A DNA stretch of 62,641 nucleotides from Arcobacter sp. CECT 8985 (lineage in GTDB: Bacteria > Campylobacterota > Campylobacteria > Campylobacterales > Arcobacteraceae), in NCBI RefSeq assembly GCF_004116495.1, contig NZ_PDKC01000014.1:1-62641 (forward strand), in the 5' to 3' direction. The notes under the pieces are model-generated. The model searched no databases and was not told where the DNA came from. It was given only the letters and a program-made list of their open reading frames with translations. The translations under genes and the position numbers were made by a program. This document shows positions 53,702 through 62,077 of this stretch, one piece after another. Each line of letters opens with the position of its first letter. Position 1 is the stretch's first letter.

Positions 53702-54160
53702 TTACATATTATTTATATCTTTTAAACAGTAATTAATTTTATTTGTCATTGATAAAAAGCTTTTTGCATTAGAAGTACATTTATTCTTATGCTTTTCACC
53801 AGATACAGATATTTTTACATTATCTAATTTTACAATAAAGTCATCATTTTTAGTATATCTATTTGTTTTATTTAATATGTATACTATATTTTTATTAGCG
53901 TAAATACATACTTTAAATTTTGATTTATTTTTTACATAGTATTTTCTATCTTCTTTAGGTACCAAAAAGCAAAAAGATGGTACTTTAAAGTCATTTTTTA
54001 TATTCTGATAAATTCCTAAATTATAAAAAAAATTTAAATTTTTTATTTTGTTTTTATTGTATGATACATTAAATTTTCCTTGCATTAAAATATTATTATA
54101 TTTATATGAAGATCCATGCATAAAAACTGATAAAAAAACAGATATGAAAATTAATTTCAT
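53702..54160 (-). CDS. Secreted hypothetical protein (152 aa)
   Basis: N-terminus MKLIFISVFLSVFMHGSS is a signal peptide; the mature protein is lysine- and asparagine-rich with Cys in CFLVPKEDRKYY, FKVCIYAN, NKCTSNAK and INYCLKD, four cysteines that could pair in the periplasm. No recognised family. I chose ATG 54160 because AAAAGGAATAATA lies before it; an ATG seven codons upstream has none. Confidence 0.65.
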   Translation of the reverse strand: MKLIFISVFLSVFMHGSSYKYNNILMQGKFNVSYNKNKIKNLNFFYNLGIYQNIKNDFKVPSFCFLVPKEDRKYYVKNKSKFKVCIYANKNIVYILNKTNRYTKNDDFIVKLDNVKISVSGEKHKNKCTSNAKSFLSMTNKINYCLKDINNM

Positions 54161-54267
54161 TATTATTCCTTTTGAAGACAAAAATTATATGGAATAAAAT
54201 AAAAACACAACTTATAATAGCACATTAAAATAATTTTTTAATGTGCTATTTAAAAAGGCATAAAATT

Positions 54268-54537
54268 ATGGATATCTTTCAATGGATTGGTTTTTTAGGT
54301 ATGTCATTTGTAGTAACTGCATATATGCTATTACAAGTGAATAAATGTAATATTTACTCTACTTCATATCAAATATTGAATTTAACAGGTGCAATACTGT
54401 TATTAATTTCTCTTTTTGTACATTTTAATCTTGGTTCTTTTGTAATTGAGGTATTCTGGATTGTTATTACAATATATGGTATATTAAAAAATTTAAAAGG
54501 TAAAAAAAATGAAAAAAATTCTAATTTTAATTCTTAG
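54268..54537 (+). CDS. CBU_0592-like small membrane protein
   Basis: An 89-residue protein with three hydrophobic helices: FQWIGFLGMSFVVTAYMLLQ, LNLTGAILLLISLFVHF and FVIEVFWIVITIYGIL. This N-terminal pattern resembles the CBU_0592/YgjV-like membrane family of unknown function. The start is taken at ATG 54268 rather than the ATG 9 codons before. The next gene starts inside its last codons, indicating coupling. Confidence 0.7.
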   Translation: MDIFQWIGFLGMSFVVTAYMLLQVNKCNIYSTSYQILNLTGAILLLISLFVHFNLGSFVIEVFWIVITIYGILKNLKGKKNEKNSNFNS

Positions 54538-54742
54538 TTTAGCTACTTTTTCTTTTGCAAATTCTACTTATGGAAAAATAGATATGCATGGAGGAAAGCA
54601 AGATAGTTTAATAAATAATAGTAATAGTTTTAAAAAGAAAAATTTTAATAGTTTTTCAAATTCTTTTACAAAAGATAATAATAAAAAAGAGCTAAAAAGA
54701 AAAAATAATAAAAACGATAAAAAAAAGAAAAAGAAGGATTAA
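54509..54742 (+). CDS. Small exported lysine-rich protein (77 aa)
   Basis: MKKILILILSLATFSFANS is a clear signal peptide. The mature part (about 58 residues) is low complexity, rich in Ser, Asn, Phe and Lys, with an extremely basic tail (KNDKKKKKKD). Such tails could bind nucleic acid, peptidoglycan or acidic surface polymer; no family is recognised. It overlaps the preceding membrane-protein gene by 29 bases and ends 3 bases before xth, so all three form one unit. Confidence 0.65.
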   Translation: MKKILILILSLATFSFANSTYGKIDMHGGKQDSLINNSNSFKKKNFNSFSNSFTKDNNKKELKRKNNKNDKKKKKKD

Positions 54743-54745
54743 CAT

Positions 54746-55531
54746 ATGCAAAAATACAAATTTATATCTTGGAATGTAAATGGAATAAGAGCAGTTGATA
54801 GAAAAGATGGTTTAAAATGGATTGATGAAGATAGCGTTGATATTTTAGGGTTACAAGAAATAAAAGCAGAAGAGAATCAAATTCCAAAAACTATATTCGA
54901 AAAAGAGTACAAATTTAAACATATTAATCCTTGTAGCATAAAAGGACGTTCGGGAACTGCACTTTATAGTCAAATTGAACCTTTCTTTAGTGACAATACT
55001 ATAAATGTAGATATATTAAAAGAAGGAAGAATAAACGAAGCACATTTTGATTTTAATGGGAAAAAAGTAGCCTATTTTAATGTATATTTTCCAAATGGAC
55101 AAAGTAAAGAAGAAAGACTTGTTTACAAAATGGAATTTTATGATAGATTTTTAGAACATTGTGAAAACTTAAAAAAAGATGGATTTTCTATAATAATTTG
55201 TGGAGATGTAAATACTGCACATACAGAAATTGATATTGCAAGACCAAAGGCAAATGAAAAAACTTCAGGATTTCTTCCAATGGAAAGGGAGTGGATTACT
55301 AATTTTTTAAATCATGGATATATTGATACTTTTAGATACATGAATAAAGATTTAAAAGATAAATATAGCTGGTGGAGTTATAGAGCAAATGCAAGGGCTA
55401 ATAATGTAGGCTGGAGAATTGATTATTTTTATGTAAGTGAAGATTTAAAAGACAATATAAAAAGTGCTTATATTTTAGATGATTATATGGGAAGTGATCA
55501 TTGTCCGATCGCATTAGAGATTGAGCTATAA
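54746..55531 (+). CDS. xth: Exodeoxyribonuclease III
   Basis: DNA repair AP endonuclease/3'-exonuclease (261 residues). The family motifs are complete: SWNVNGIRA, LQEIKAEENQIP with the metal-binding Glu, YFNVYFPNG, CGDVNTAHTEIDIARPK, FLPMEREW and the ending GWRIDYFYVS and GSDHCPIALEIEL. Full length. Starts behind GAAGGATTAACAT at the end of the small basic protein gene. Confidence 0.96.
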   Translation: MQKYKFISWNVNGIRAVDRKDGLKWIDEDSVDILGLQEIKAEENQIPKTIFEKEYKFKHINPCSIKGRSGTALYSQIEPFFSDNTINVDILKEGRINEAHFDFNGKKVAYFNVYFPNGQSKEERLVYKMEFYDRFLEHCENLKKDGFSIIICGDVNTAHTEIDIARPKANEKTSGFLPMEREWITNFLNHGYIDTFRYMNKDLKDKYSWWSYRANARANNVGWRIDYFYVSEDLKDNIKSAYILDDYMGSDHCPIALEIEL

Positions 55532-55535
55532 AAAA

Positions 55536-55556
55536 AGGGGTGTAAAATACACCCCT
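55536..55556. terminator. Bidirectional terminator hairpin
   Basis: Perfect 9-bp stem AGGGGTGTA / TACACCCCT with AAA loop. A T7 run follows on the minus strand, so it mainly ends the RRM gene; it also follows xth on the plus strand. Confidence 0.8.
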
Positions 55557-55590
55557 CCAAATAAAAACCTTAAAACTTTAAAATAATATA

Positions 55591-55869
55591 CTAGAATCTA
55601 TTATTAAAGTTTCTTCTTGGTCTCTCTTCTCTTGGTTTTGCCTCATTAATTTTAAGAGTTCTACCTTCGAATTCTTTTCCATTTAATTCATCAATTGCAT
55701 TTTGTCCAGCTGCATTGTCATCCATACCAATGAAACCGAAACCTTTTGCTCTTCCAGTCTCTCTATCTGTGATGATTTTAACAGAATTAACTTCTCCATA
55801 CTGAGCAAATAAAGCTCTTAAACTCTCTTCAGTAGTCCCATAAGACATATTCCCAACGTAAATTTGCAT
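55591..55869 (-). CDS. RRM-domain RNA-binding protein
   Basis: A 92-residue protein consisting of a single RNA recognition motif: RNP2 IYVGNM at 3-8 and RNP1 KGFGFIGM at 42-49, followed by a short arginine/asparagine-rich tail (RPRRNFNNRF). Similar small RRM proteins in cyanobacteria and Campylobacterota/Helicobacter are RNA-binding, some cold- or stress-related. Starts behind AAAGGAAAAGAAATT. The untranslated leader may be about 105 bases, which suggests post-transcriptional control. Confidence 0.93.
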   Translation of the reverse strand: MQIYVGNMSYGTTEESLRALFAQYGEVNSVKIITDRETGRAKGFGFIGMDDNAAGQNAIDELNGKEFEGRTLKINEAKPREERPRRNFNNRF

Positions 55870-55980
55870 AATTTCTTTTCCTTTAAATATTATATAATTA
55901 ACGAACCTTTACTTAACTTTATTTATATTTGGGAATATGAATATTGCCAGTTAAGGAACATTAAATATATTAGTAAGAAG

Positions 55981-55986
55981 ATTATA
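55981..55986 (-). promoter_or_regulatory. Candidate -10 box for the RRM gene
   Basis: TATAAT on the minus strand within TAGTATAATCTTCTTAC, about 112 bases upstream of the RRM start. A perfect -10 hexamer but common in AT-rich DNA. Confidence 0.3.
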
Positions 55987-56094
55987 CTATAAAAAAAGGG
56001 AAAATATGTCAATTTTTAGTATAAATATTAAAATAATTATAAATTTTAATCAAAAAGCCCTATTAATGGTAACAAAATGCAACATTTTTTATCA

Positions 56095-56949
56095 TTAGAT
56101 AATAACTTTTATCTTTGACCATGAAATTGGAAGAGAATTTATACCATTTTTAGCAACAAATATCATCGATGCAACCATACCTCTTGCACTAGAATCTCCA
56201 CCTGCTTTTGCATTGTTAATTAGAAGTTCTTTTAAACTTTTATATTTTAGTAGAAGATGTAAAACACTTGGAAAAGATTCTTTTGTATCACAAGCTGGGC
56301 CATTTTGTCTTATTGTCTCAAAAGTATCATCATTTATTGATGAAAAAGCACTTTTTATGTATTTTTGAATATCTTTAGGAGAACTTTCTTTTAATGAAGT
56401 TATTGCATTTGATATATCTTCTCCTTCTAATACCTTTATTAATAATTTAGCAAAAAAAGAGCTTGCGGCTAAAGATTCATATGAATTATGTGTTAATTTT
56501 GTAAATTTTTCTACATTACTAAAAAATTCATTTTTATCTTTTGATACAAATAATAAAGAAGGAATTCTTCCTACAATTGAAAAATCTGATGAACTAGAAC
56601 CTTCTACTAATCCCTCTTTTAATTTTTCAATACTATTTCGTGAAGAAGAATCAATATATCCATTATATGAATCCATTTTTTTTAACCAATATTTTGCATA
56701 CTCTTTTTCATCAAAAGTATCATTTTGTTTTATAAACTCATATAACCAGTAAGTATGATCCCCATAATGTGTAAATTCTCCTGCAATTTTTCCTTTATGC
56801 CATACAGAACAAGCATTATTTAATTCATTCCAATCTATATTTAAGTTTTTTAGTTGTTTTTCATCATATATCCAATGAGAACCCAAACAATATGAATCTG
56901 TAATAAGTGTTGCCAAAACTATCTCTTTTACTTTTTTTAACTCAAACAT
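56095..56949 (-). CDS. ADP-ribosylglycohydrolase family protein
   Basis: A 284-residue helical hydrolase of the DraG/ARH fold. It starts with the family pattern VLATLITDSYCLGSHWIYD and ends with NAKAGGDSSARGMVASMI, which matches the GGDTDT-type metal/ADP-ribose site near the C-terminus but with Ser-Ser in place of Thr-Asp, so the metal set is not canonical. The middle LTHNSYESLAAS also fits. It may remove ADP-ribose from protein or act on a related ligand. Encoded 14 bases after a J-protein gene. Confidence 0.82.
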   Translation of the reverse strand: MFELKKVKEIVLATLITDSYCLGSHWIYDEKQLKNLNIDWNELNNACSVWHKGKIAGEFTHYGDHTYWLYEFIKQNDTFDEKEYAKYWLKKMDSYNGYIDSSSRNSIEKLKEGLVEGSSSSDFSIVGRIPSLLFVSKDKNEFFSNVEKFTKLTHNSYESLAASSFFAKLLIKVLEGEDISNAITSLKESSPKDIQKYIKSAFSSINDDTFETIRQNGPACDTKESFPSVLHLLLKYKSLKELLINNAKAGGDSSARGMVASMIFVAKNGINSLPISWSKIKVII

Positions 56950-56963
56950 TTATCTTCCTTTTT

Positions 56964-57230
56964 TTAAATATTCCAATTTTTATAGTTTGTAAAAGATGGA
57001 TATTGTTTTTTAAACTCATCCTCTTCAAAACTAAACTTATAATTATCTATATAATTTAATAAAAGTTCATATGATTCTTTTAATTCTTGAAATTTTTCAT
57101 CACTTCCTGTTGGAGTATCTGGATGATATTTTTTAGATAACTTTAAATACTTCTGTTTTAACTCTTTTTTTGATGTTTTTGTTAAGATACCAAACAGATC
57201 AACTGCTTTTTCAAACTCTTCTTTATCCAT
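56964..57230 (-). CDS. Short J-domain protein
   Basis: An 88-residue protein made almost wholly of a DnaJ J-domain: helix II KKELKQKYLKLSKKY followed by the HPD motif at 36-38 and helix III. The glycine-rich and zinc domains of DnaJ are missing, so it is a specialised Hsp70 co-chaperone. The start is taken at ATG 57230 (AAAGG nine bases before); an ATG two codons upstream is too close to the ribosome binding site. Upstream partner of the ADP-ribosylglycohydrolase gene. Confidence 0.87.
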   Translation of the reverse strand: MDKEEFEKAVDLFGILTKTSKKELKQKYLKLSKKYHPDTPTGSDEKFQELKESYELLLNYIDNYKFSFEEDEFKKQYPSFTNYKNWNI

Positions 57231-57301
57231 TAACATTAACCTTTATAAAAATATATCATAAATTATTTATTTTAATATTATAAATTTGTATTAGTATATT
57301 T

Positions 57302-58054
57302 TTATTCATACTCTTCTTTTGTACTTTTTTTATCTCTTTTTGTTGATAGAGCAAGAGTCATCAAAGATATAATAATTAGTACAATAACAAAAATTATAGA
57401 ACAAATTAAAATAACTATTTCAAAACTCTCTTCAGAGTTTTTTTTCATCTTTGCTACTTTAGCATCTACCTCATCTAAATATGCACCTGTTCCTACAATC
57501 CAATCCCAAGGTTCAAACTTTTTTACATATGAAAATTTTTCTTTTGCTAATTTTTCATTTGGCTTAGGCCACATATACATAACCACACCACCCTCTTTTT
57601 TTTGATTTGCTAAAAAGACAATATCTTTAAACATAAAATTCCCTTCCTTGTCTTTCATATTTGTCAAATCTTTTGAATTTAAATTTTTTAAAATTGGGTG
57701 CATTATCATAATATGTTTACTATTATTAACCCAAAAGTATCCATTTTTAGAATATCTTATTTTAGTGATAAGTTCCAATGCTTGCTTCTTATAAATATCT
57801 GTAGATTTTGCATTTTGTTTTTGAGATTGTATATAAAAGTAATTGATTGTATTAATAGCAATTTGAACATAATTTTCAAGTTCTTTTTTCTTTTTATCAT
57901 ATATGTCAGTTTTATATTCATCAATGGTTGAATTGTTTATTGTATCTATTGTAAAAATAGTTCCAATTAAAGATGCTATTGCAATAAAAAAAATTATAAG
58001 TATTGAAACTACAATAATTTTAGTTTTAACAGAGACACTTATTGTACTAGTCAT
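57302..58054 (-). CDS. Membrane Cache-domain protein without output domain
   Basis: A 250-residue protein with membrane helices at about 11-33 and 212-237 and between them a single Cache_2 domain: GYFWVNNSKHIMIMHPILKN, the LTNMKDKEGNFMFKDIV segment and EPWDWIVGTGAYLDEV are the family motifs. In chemoreceptors and kinases this domain senses small carboxylates outside the cell. Here only about 13 charged residues follow the second helix, so there is no HAMP, methyl-accepting, kinase or GGDEF part. It might signal through a partner or be the remnant of a receptor. Starts behind TAGGAGATTTT. Confidence 0.85.
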   Translation of the reverse strand: MTSTISVSVKTKIIVVSILIIFFIAIASLIGTIFTIDTINNSTIDEYKTDIYDKKKKELENYVQIAINTINYFYIQSQKQNAKSTDIYKKQALELITKIRYSKNGYFWVNNSKHIMIMHPILKNLNSKDLTNMKDKEGNFMFKDIVFLANQKKEGGVVMYMWPKPNEKLAKEKFSYVKKFEPWDWIVGTGAYLDEVDAKVAKMKKNSEESFEIVILICSIIFVIVLIIISLMTLALSTKRDKKSTKEEYE

Positions 58055-58126
58055 AAAATCTCCTAAGACTATTTAAAATTAGTATACTTCAAAAAGAAGT
58101 AAGTGTCAAATAATTTAATAAAAAAA

Positions 58127-58142
58127 AGGGAGATAAATCCCT
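58127..58142 (-). terminator. Terminator after L-lactate permease gene
   Basis: Stem AGGGA / TCCCT with a 6-base loop, followed by T7 on the minus strand, six bases after the permease stop. Confidence 0.65.
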
Positions 58143-58147
58143 CTTTT

Positions 58148-59839
58148 TTACATTAATGGATCTGTAATTCCTAAGAAATACATTCCTATTAGACCTAAAA
58201 TACCTGCTACTAAGCAGTAGTAAATTGTAGGTATAATTGTTTTTCTTAATGTCTCTCCCTCTTGATCAAGTAAACCAACTGTTGCAGATGCTGCTACAAC
58301 ATTATGAATTGCAATCATATTTCCAGCCGCTGCTCCAACTGCTTGTAAAGAGATCATTAGTGCAGTTGATACACCTAGTGCATTTCCAACACCAAACTGA
58401 AATTGACTTAACATCATATTTGAAATTGTATTACTTCCGGCAATAAAAGCACCTAATGCACCAATCATTGATGCAAATAAAGGATATATATCTCCTACAG
58501 AAGTTGCAACAAAATTTGCCATTGCAATTGGCATTGAATCAAAACCTGAAGTATTAACTCCAGAGTTAATTAAAATTCTTACTAGTGGAATTGTAAAAAC
58601 TAATACAAAACCTGCACCAAGCATAACTTTTGAAGATTCGCTAAAAGCATCTTTTAATTCTGATGTTTTCATTTTATGGAAAAAGAAAGTAATTAAAACA
58701 ACAAAAACTAAAATTCCACCTGGTAAATATAATGGAGCAATTGTATAACCTAATCCCTCTCCTAAAATATTTTTAAATGGTATTACTAATGATTTAACAA
58801 AAGCTTTTGCCTCATCACTAACTCTTGTAATAACTAATATTACTGCTACTAGTACATATGGTATCCAAGCTTTTGTCATTGAAATTGGTGCTTTTGTTGA
58901 AGTAATTGAATCTATTTTGATTTCTAATTCACTCACCCATTTTGCTGGCCATTGTTCTTTTGGAGCAAAATCCCAAGCTTTTTTAGGAATTAAAAATCCT
59001 TTTTTAGCAGCAAATATTACAACTGGTAAACCAACTAAAGCCCCTACTAATGATGGGAACTCTGCTCCTAAAAATACACCTGTTAATGCATATGGAATAG
59101 TAAAACACAACCCTGCAAATATTGCAAATGGAGCAATACTTAAACCTTCAGTCCATGATTTATTTTGACCAAAAAATCTAGTTAACATAATAGTCATAAA
59201 TAAAGGTATCAAAGTTCCTGTAATTGCATGAATAATTGCAACTTCAGAAGTAATAATTTGTAAATATGATTCCCAATTTGAGCCTACTGCTTGAAGTTGT
59301 GCTGAAATTGTTTGACTATCCAATCCTTTATTTACCCCAATTAAAATAGGAGTACCAACTGCTCCAAAAGATACAGGTGTACTTTGAATCATCATCCCCA
59401 CCATAACTGCAGCCATAGCTGGAAAACCAATAGCCACTAACAAAGGAGCTGCAATTGCTGCTGGTGTTCCAAAACCTGAAGCTCCTTCTATGAATGATCC
59501 AAATAACCATGCAATGATAATAACTTGTACTCTTCTATCTGGACTAACGTTATTAAAACCTTGTCTAATTACTGCAATTGCACCTGAATGTTTTAATGTA
59601 TTTAATAATAAAATAGCACCAAAAATAATCCATAAAACTGCAACTGTAATAAGAAGACCCTGAATTGTTGAAGCTAATACTCTATTAAAACTTACTTGCC
59701 AAACAAAATATGCTACTAATGCAGTAGCAACATAAACTACCGGCATTGCTTTTTTTGCAGGTAATCTAAATCCAATTAATAAAATTGCTGCAATAAAAAT
59801 AGGTAATGCAGCAAAAAGCGCTTGTATACTGATATCCAT
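58148..59839 (-). CDS. lctP: L-lactate permease (LctP family)
   Basis: A 563-residue inner-membrane protein with 12-14 helices that takes up lactate (and glycolate in some members) with a proton. Family signatures: [61 protein letters not shown] and [16 protein letters not shown] set the start at ATG 59839 behind AAAGGAGAAATA; an in-frame ATG 27 codons upstream would extend into the leader. No lactate dehydrogenase gene is adjacent. Confidence 0.94.
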   Translation of the reverse strand: MDISIQALFAALPIFIAAILLIGFRLPAKKAMPVVYVATALVAYFVWQVSFNRVLASTIQGLLITVAVLWIIFGAILLLNTLKHSGAIAVIRQGFNNVSPDRRVQVIIIAWLFGSFIEGASGFGTPAAIAAPLLVAIGFPAMAAVMVGMMIQSTPVSFGAVGTPILIGVNKGLDSQTISAQLQAVGSNWESYLQIITSEVAIIHAITGTLIPLFMTIMLTRFFGQNKSWTEGLSIAPFAIFAGLCFTIPYALTGVFLGAEFPSLVGALVGLPVVIFAAKKGFLIPKKAWDFAPKEQWPAKWVSELEIKIDSITSTKAPISMTKAWIPYVLVAVILVITRVSDEAKAFVKSLVIPFKNILGEGLGYTIAPLYLPGGILVFVVLITFFFHKMKTSELKDAFSESSKVMLGAGFVLVFTIPLVRILINSGVNTSGFDSMPIAMANFVATSVGDIYPLFASMIGALGAFIAGSNTISNMMLSQFQFGVGNALGVSTALMISLQAVGAAAGNMIAIHNVVAASATVGLLDQEGETLRKTIIPTIYYCLVAGILGLIGMYFLGITDPLM

Positions 59840-60067
59840 TATTTCTCCTTTAGACAAAACAAATAATAAAATATAGATGTGATAAAGATATGATAAAAAT
59901 AATCTTGAAAAAAATTTCAAAGATATAATTTTTTCTTGGGTATTTATGTAACAAAAATGTCTACATGTTTTTTTTAATATTTTATATTTTAAATTAGCTT
60001 TTTTATCTAATTCTAGTATTCTTTTTGTATAATTAATTATCTTATATAAAAAGGTATTTTATAAACT

Positions 60068-60541
60068 ATGAATAACGGCACTTTTATTTACATATTTAAT
60101 AGGCTATTACGTACAGGTATTTTACTATTTGTACTATATTTAATAATGGCAAATTTCACAACATTTTTATTAATAATATTTGTGTTATTTTTATTAATCT
60201 ATTTTTTCATTTATAAAAAACTAAAAAATATGTCTAATGGATTTAAGTTTACATATACACAAAATGATTTTGGTAATAATCAAAGGCAATATCAAAATTT
60301 CAACTTTAATGATTTTGATTTTAATAATTTCAATGAGCAATTTGCACAAAAACCAGGACTTGGTGAAGTAGAAAAAGCAAAAGAATTTTTTGGATTTACT
60401 CAAGAACCAACAAAAGAAGAAATAAAAAAAAGATATAAAGAATTAGCAAAAAAATACCACCCAGATATTAATGGAAGTGATGATACTTTGATGCAAGAAC
60501 TTAATCACTATAAAGAAGTACTTATTAAACACGTAGGATAA
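60068..60541 (+). CDS. Membrane-anchored J-domain protein
   Basis: A 157-residue protein with two N-terminal hydrophobic helices (about 14-29 and 31-48), an asparagine/phenylalanine/aspartate-rich linker (65-95), and a C-terminal J-domain with the HPD motif at 131-133 (KKYHPDINGS). The C-terminal J-domain should face the cytoplasm and recruit Hsp70 to the membrane, comparable in layout to DjlA-like proteins but with a different order. The next gene starts four bases after its stop. The ribosome binding site is distant (AAAGG 13 bases before). Confidence 0.85.
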   Translation: MNNGTFIYIFNRLLRTGILLFVLYLIMANFTTFLLIIFVLFLLIYFFIYKKLKNMSNGFKFTYTQNDFGNNQRQYQNFNFNDFDFNNFNEQFAQKPGLGEVEKAKEFFGFTQEPTKEEIKKRYKELAKKYHPDINGSDDTLMQELNHYKEVLIKHVG

Positions 60542-60545
60542 TACT

Positions 60546-61040
60546 TTGCAAACAAAAAAAATGATAAATATATTTTTATTTATCACAATGTTTTGTCTCA
60601 TTTTTTTAATCTATCTTTGGTATAGTGATTATGAATTTAAACATAATCCTATACCCCAAAATATACAAAGCCAAATTCAAAAGAAAAAAATTGAGTTAAA
60701 AAGCTTAACATATAAAAAGTACAAAATAAGATATGATGTTCCAGTAATAATATCAAGAAAATTAAACAACAATCAATTTGGTATGACCATATATAAAAAT
60801 AAAAATATTATTATACTTTTAAATAAAAATAGATTTAAAGAAAACAGTTCATATATGATAAATTCAGTTTTACCACATGAATATGCACATGCAGTGATGT
60901 TTTTACTTGGAGATTTTTCAAAAGAAAATGGAAGTCATACAAAAAGATGGCAAGAAATTTGTATAAATTTAAAAGGAAAAGGTTGCAATAGATTTGTTAA
61001 TAACAATGATATAATCATTGAAAAAACAAATCCATTTTAA
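60546..61040 (+). CDS. Membrane-anchored SprT-like zinc protease
   Basis: A 164-residue protein with one membrane helix at about 7-26 and a SprT-like catalytic domain: His111-Glu112-Tyr-Ala-His115 (PHEYAHAVM) and the third ligand His131 in GSHTKRWQEIC. The basic N-terminus predicts that the catalytic part is outside the cytoplasm. Start taken at TTG 60546, seven bases after AGGA; the ATG five codons later lacks a ribosome binding site. It is encoded directly after the membrane J-protein, so the pair is cotranscribed and may serve protein quality control at the membrane. Confidence 0.78.
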   Translation: MQTKKMINIFLFITMFCLIFLIYLWYSDYEFKHNPIPQNIQSQIQKKKIELKSLTYKKYKIRYDVPVIISRKLNNNQFGMTIYKNKNIIILLNKNRFKENSSYMINSVLPHEYAHAVMFLLGDFSKENGSHTKRWQEICINLKGKGCNRFVNNNDIIIEKTNPF

Positions 61041-61670
61041 TTATTTTGAAAGTGTACTTATAGAGTATATTTTCGATGCCCATTGCTCATCAAAAAGGTT
61101 ATCTTCTTGAATCACAGAATCAGCAACAGCTTCTAGTTCATCACTATTTTCGCAAGATTTAATGGCCTTTTCATAAACTTCTTTTGCCATTTCTTTATCA
61201 TTTAACATATTTGAATCACACAAAGATTCTGCAATTGCTACAAAATCAAATGCAGTTTTTGATTTAGAGATTGCTTCTTCATAAACTTTTTTTGCCATTT
61301 CTTTATCATAAAAAGAATCTTTTTTAGTAGCTAACATATCTGCAATATGTCTTAAATCTCTTAATAAAACCACTTTAGAAATAGCTAATTTATAAGCTTC
61401 TTTTGCCAAAGTAATATCACATAAACCATCTTCTTTACTTATATAAAATGCAAAATCTATATAATCTCTAAAATCTTTTGATAAAGCCAATGCGCAGTGA
61501 AAAACTTTTCTTGATATGTCATGATTATTATCAAATTTGTCTGTAGAGAAAAGATAACCCCATTTTGCAAGGTTTATATCATATGCAAAATCTTTTAATA
61601 TTTGTTCAAAATCTTCATGATTACTATATTGTTGTGTTATTTCTTTTAATATCTGTTTTTTTTCTATCAC
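61041..61670 (-). CDS. Helical repeat protein (unknown, 209 aa)
   Basis: All-helical protein with imperfect repeats of about 35 residues, best seen in DKEMAKKVYEEAISKS and DKEMAKEVYEKAIKSC, reminiscent of TPR/SEL1-type units. The family function is unknown to me. The start is GTG at 61670 with AAGGGAATTAA before it. It is cotranscribed with the ABM-domain gene nine bases upstream, and its end abuts the convergent SprT-like gene with no gap. Confidence 0.65.
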   Translation of the reverse strand: MIEKKQILKEITQQYSNHEDFEQILKDFAYDINLAKWGYLFSTDKFDNNHDISRKVFHCALALSKDFRDYIDFAFYISKEDGLCDITLAKEAYKLAISKVVLLRDLRHIADMLATKKDSFYDKEMAKKVYEEAISKSKTAFDFVAIAESLCDSNMLNDKEMAKEVYEKAIKSCENSDELEAVADSVIQEDNLFDEQWASKIYSISTLSK

Positions 61671-61679
61671 TTAATTCCC

Positions 61680-61958
61680 TTAAAAATTAGGAAGTACTTC
61701 TTCCCTTTTTAAAAACTCTTTTCTATGTGTGTTAAACTCTTTAAAGAATTCACTATTTTTGTAGTTAGTATAAGACTCATCGTCTCTCCACTCTTCATAA
61801 ACTAATAGTTCTGTATCATCTTCGTCAGCTTCATAAACTTCATAATTTATACAACCATCTATTTGTTTCACGCTTAAAAGATGAGAAAATAATGCTTTTT
61901 TTAATTCATTTTGCTTATTTGCTTTTGCAATACAAACTGTTTGTTTAATTAAACTCAT
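61680..61958 (-). CDS. Antibiotic biosynthesis monooxygenase (ABM) domain protein
   Basis: A 92-residue single ABM domain (dimeric alpha-beta barrel). MSLIKQTVCIAKANKQNELKKAL begins the first strand and helix; DGCINYEVYEADEDDTELLVYEEW and the conserved HRKEFL segment follow. Small ABM proteins of this size include quinol monooxygenases such as YgiN and stress proteins; the substrate is open. The start is ATG 61958 behind TATAGGAATAAA; the longer frame upstream has no ribosome binding site. Confidence 0.85.
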   Translation of the reverse strand: MSLIKQTVCIAKANKQNELKKALFSHLLSVKQIDGCINYEVYEADEDDTELLVYEEWRDDESYTNYKNSEFFKEFNTHRKEFLKREEVLPNF

Positions 61959-62077
61959 TTTATTCCTATAATATATTTTAAAATTGTAATGTACCTTATA
62001 GTAAGTTAGATGATACTTACACACTGTATAATTTTATCTATCTTTGGATATATTTTCACTTTTATAAAGGATAAAAT

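Noticed and set aside
56006-56098. A 30-codon plus-strand ORF behind AAAAAAAGGGAAAAT
   Set aside because: Convergent with and touching the ADP-ribosylglycohydrolase end, Ile/Asn-rich, no distinct features; too weak to list as a gene.
61959-62077. Thiamine pyrophosphate or other riboswitch in front of the PnuC-type gene
   Set aside because: No CUGAGA/ACCUGA-type core or other conserved riboswitch boxes are visible in the 119 bases available.
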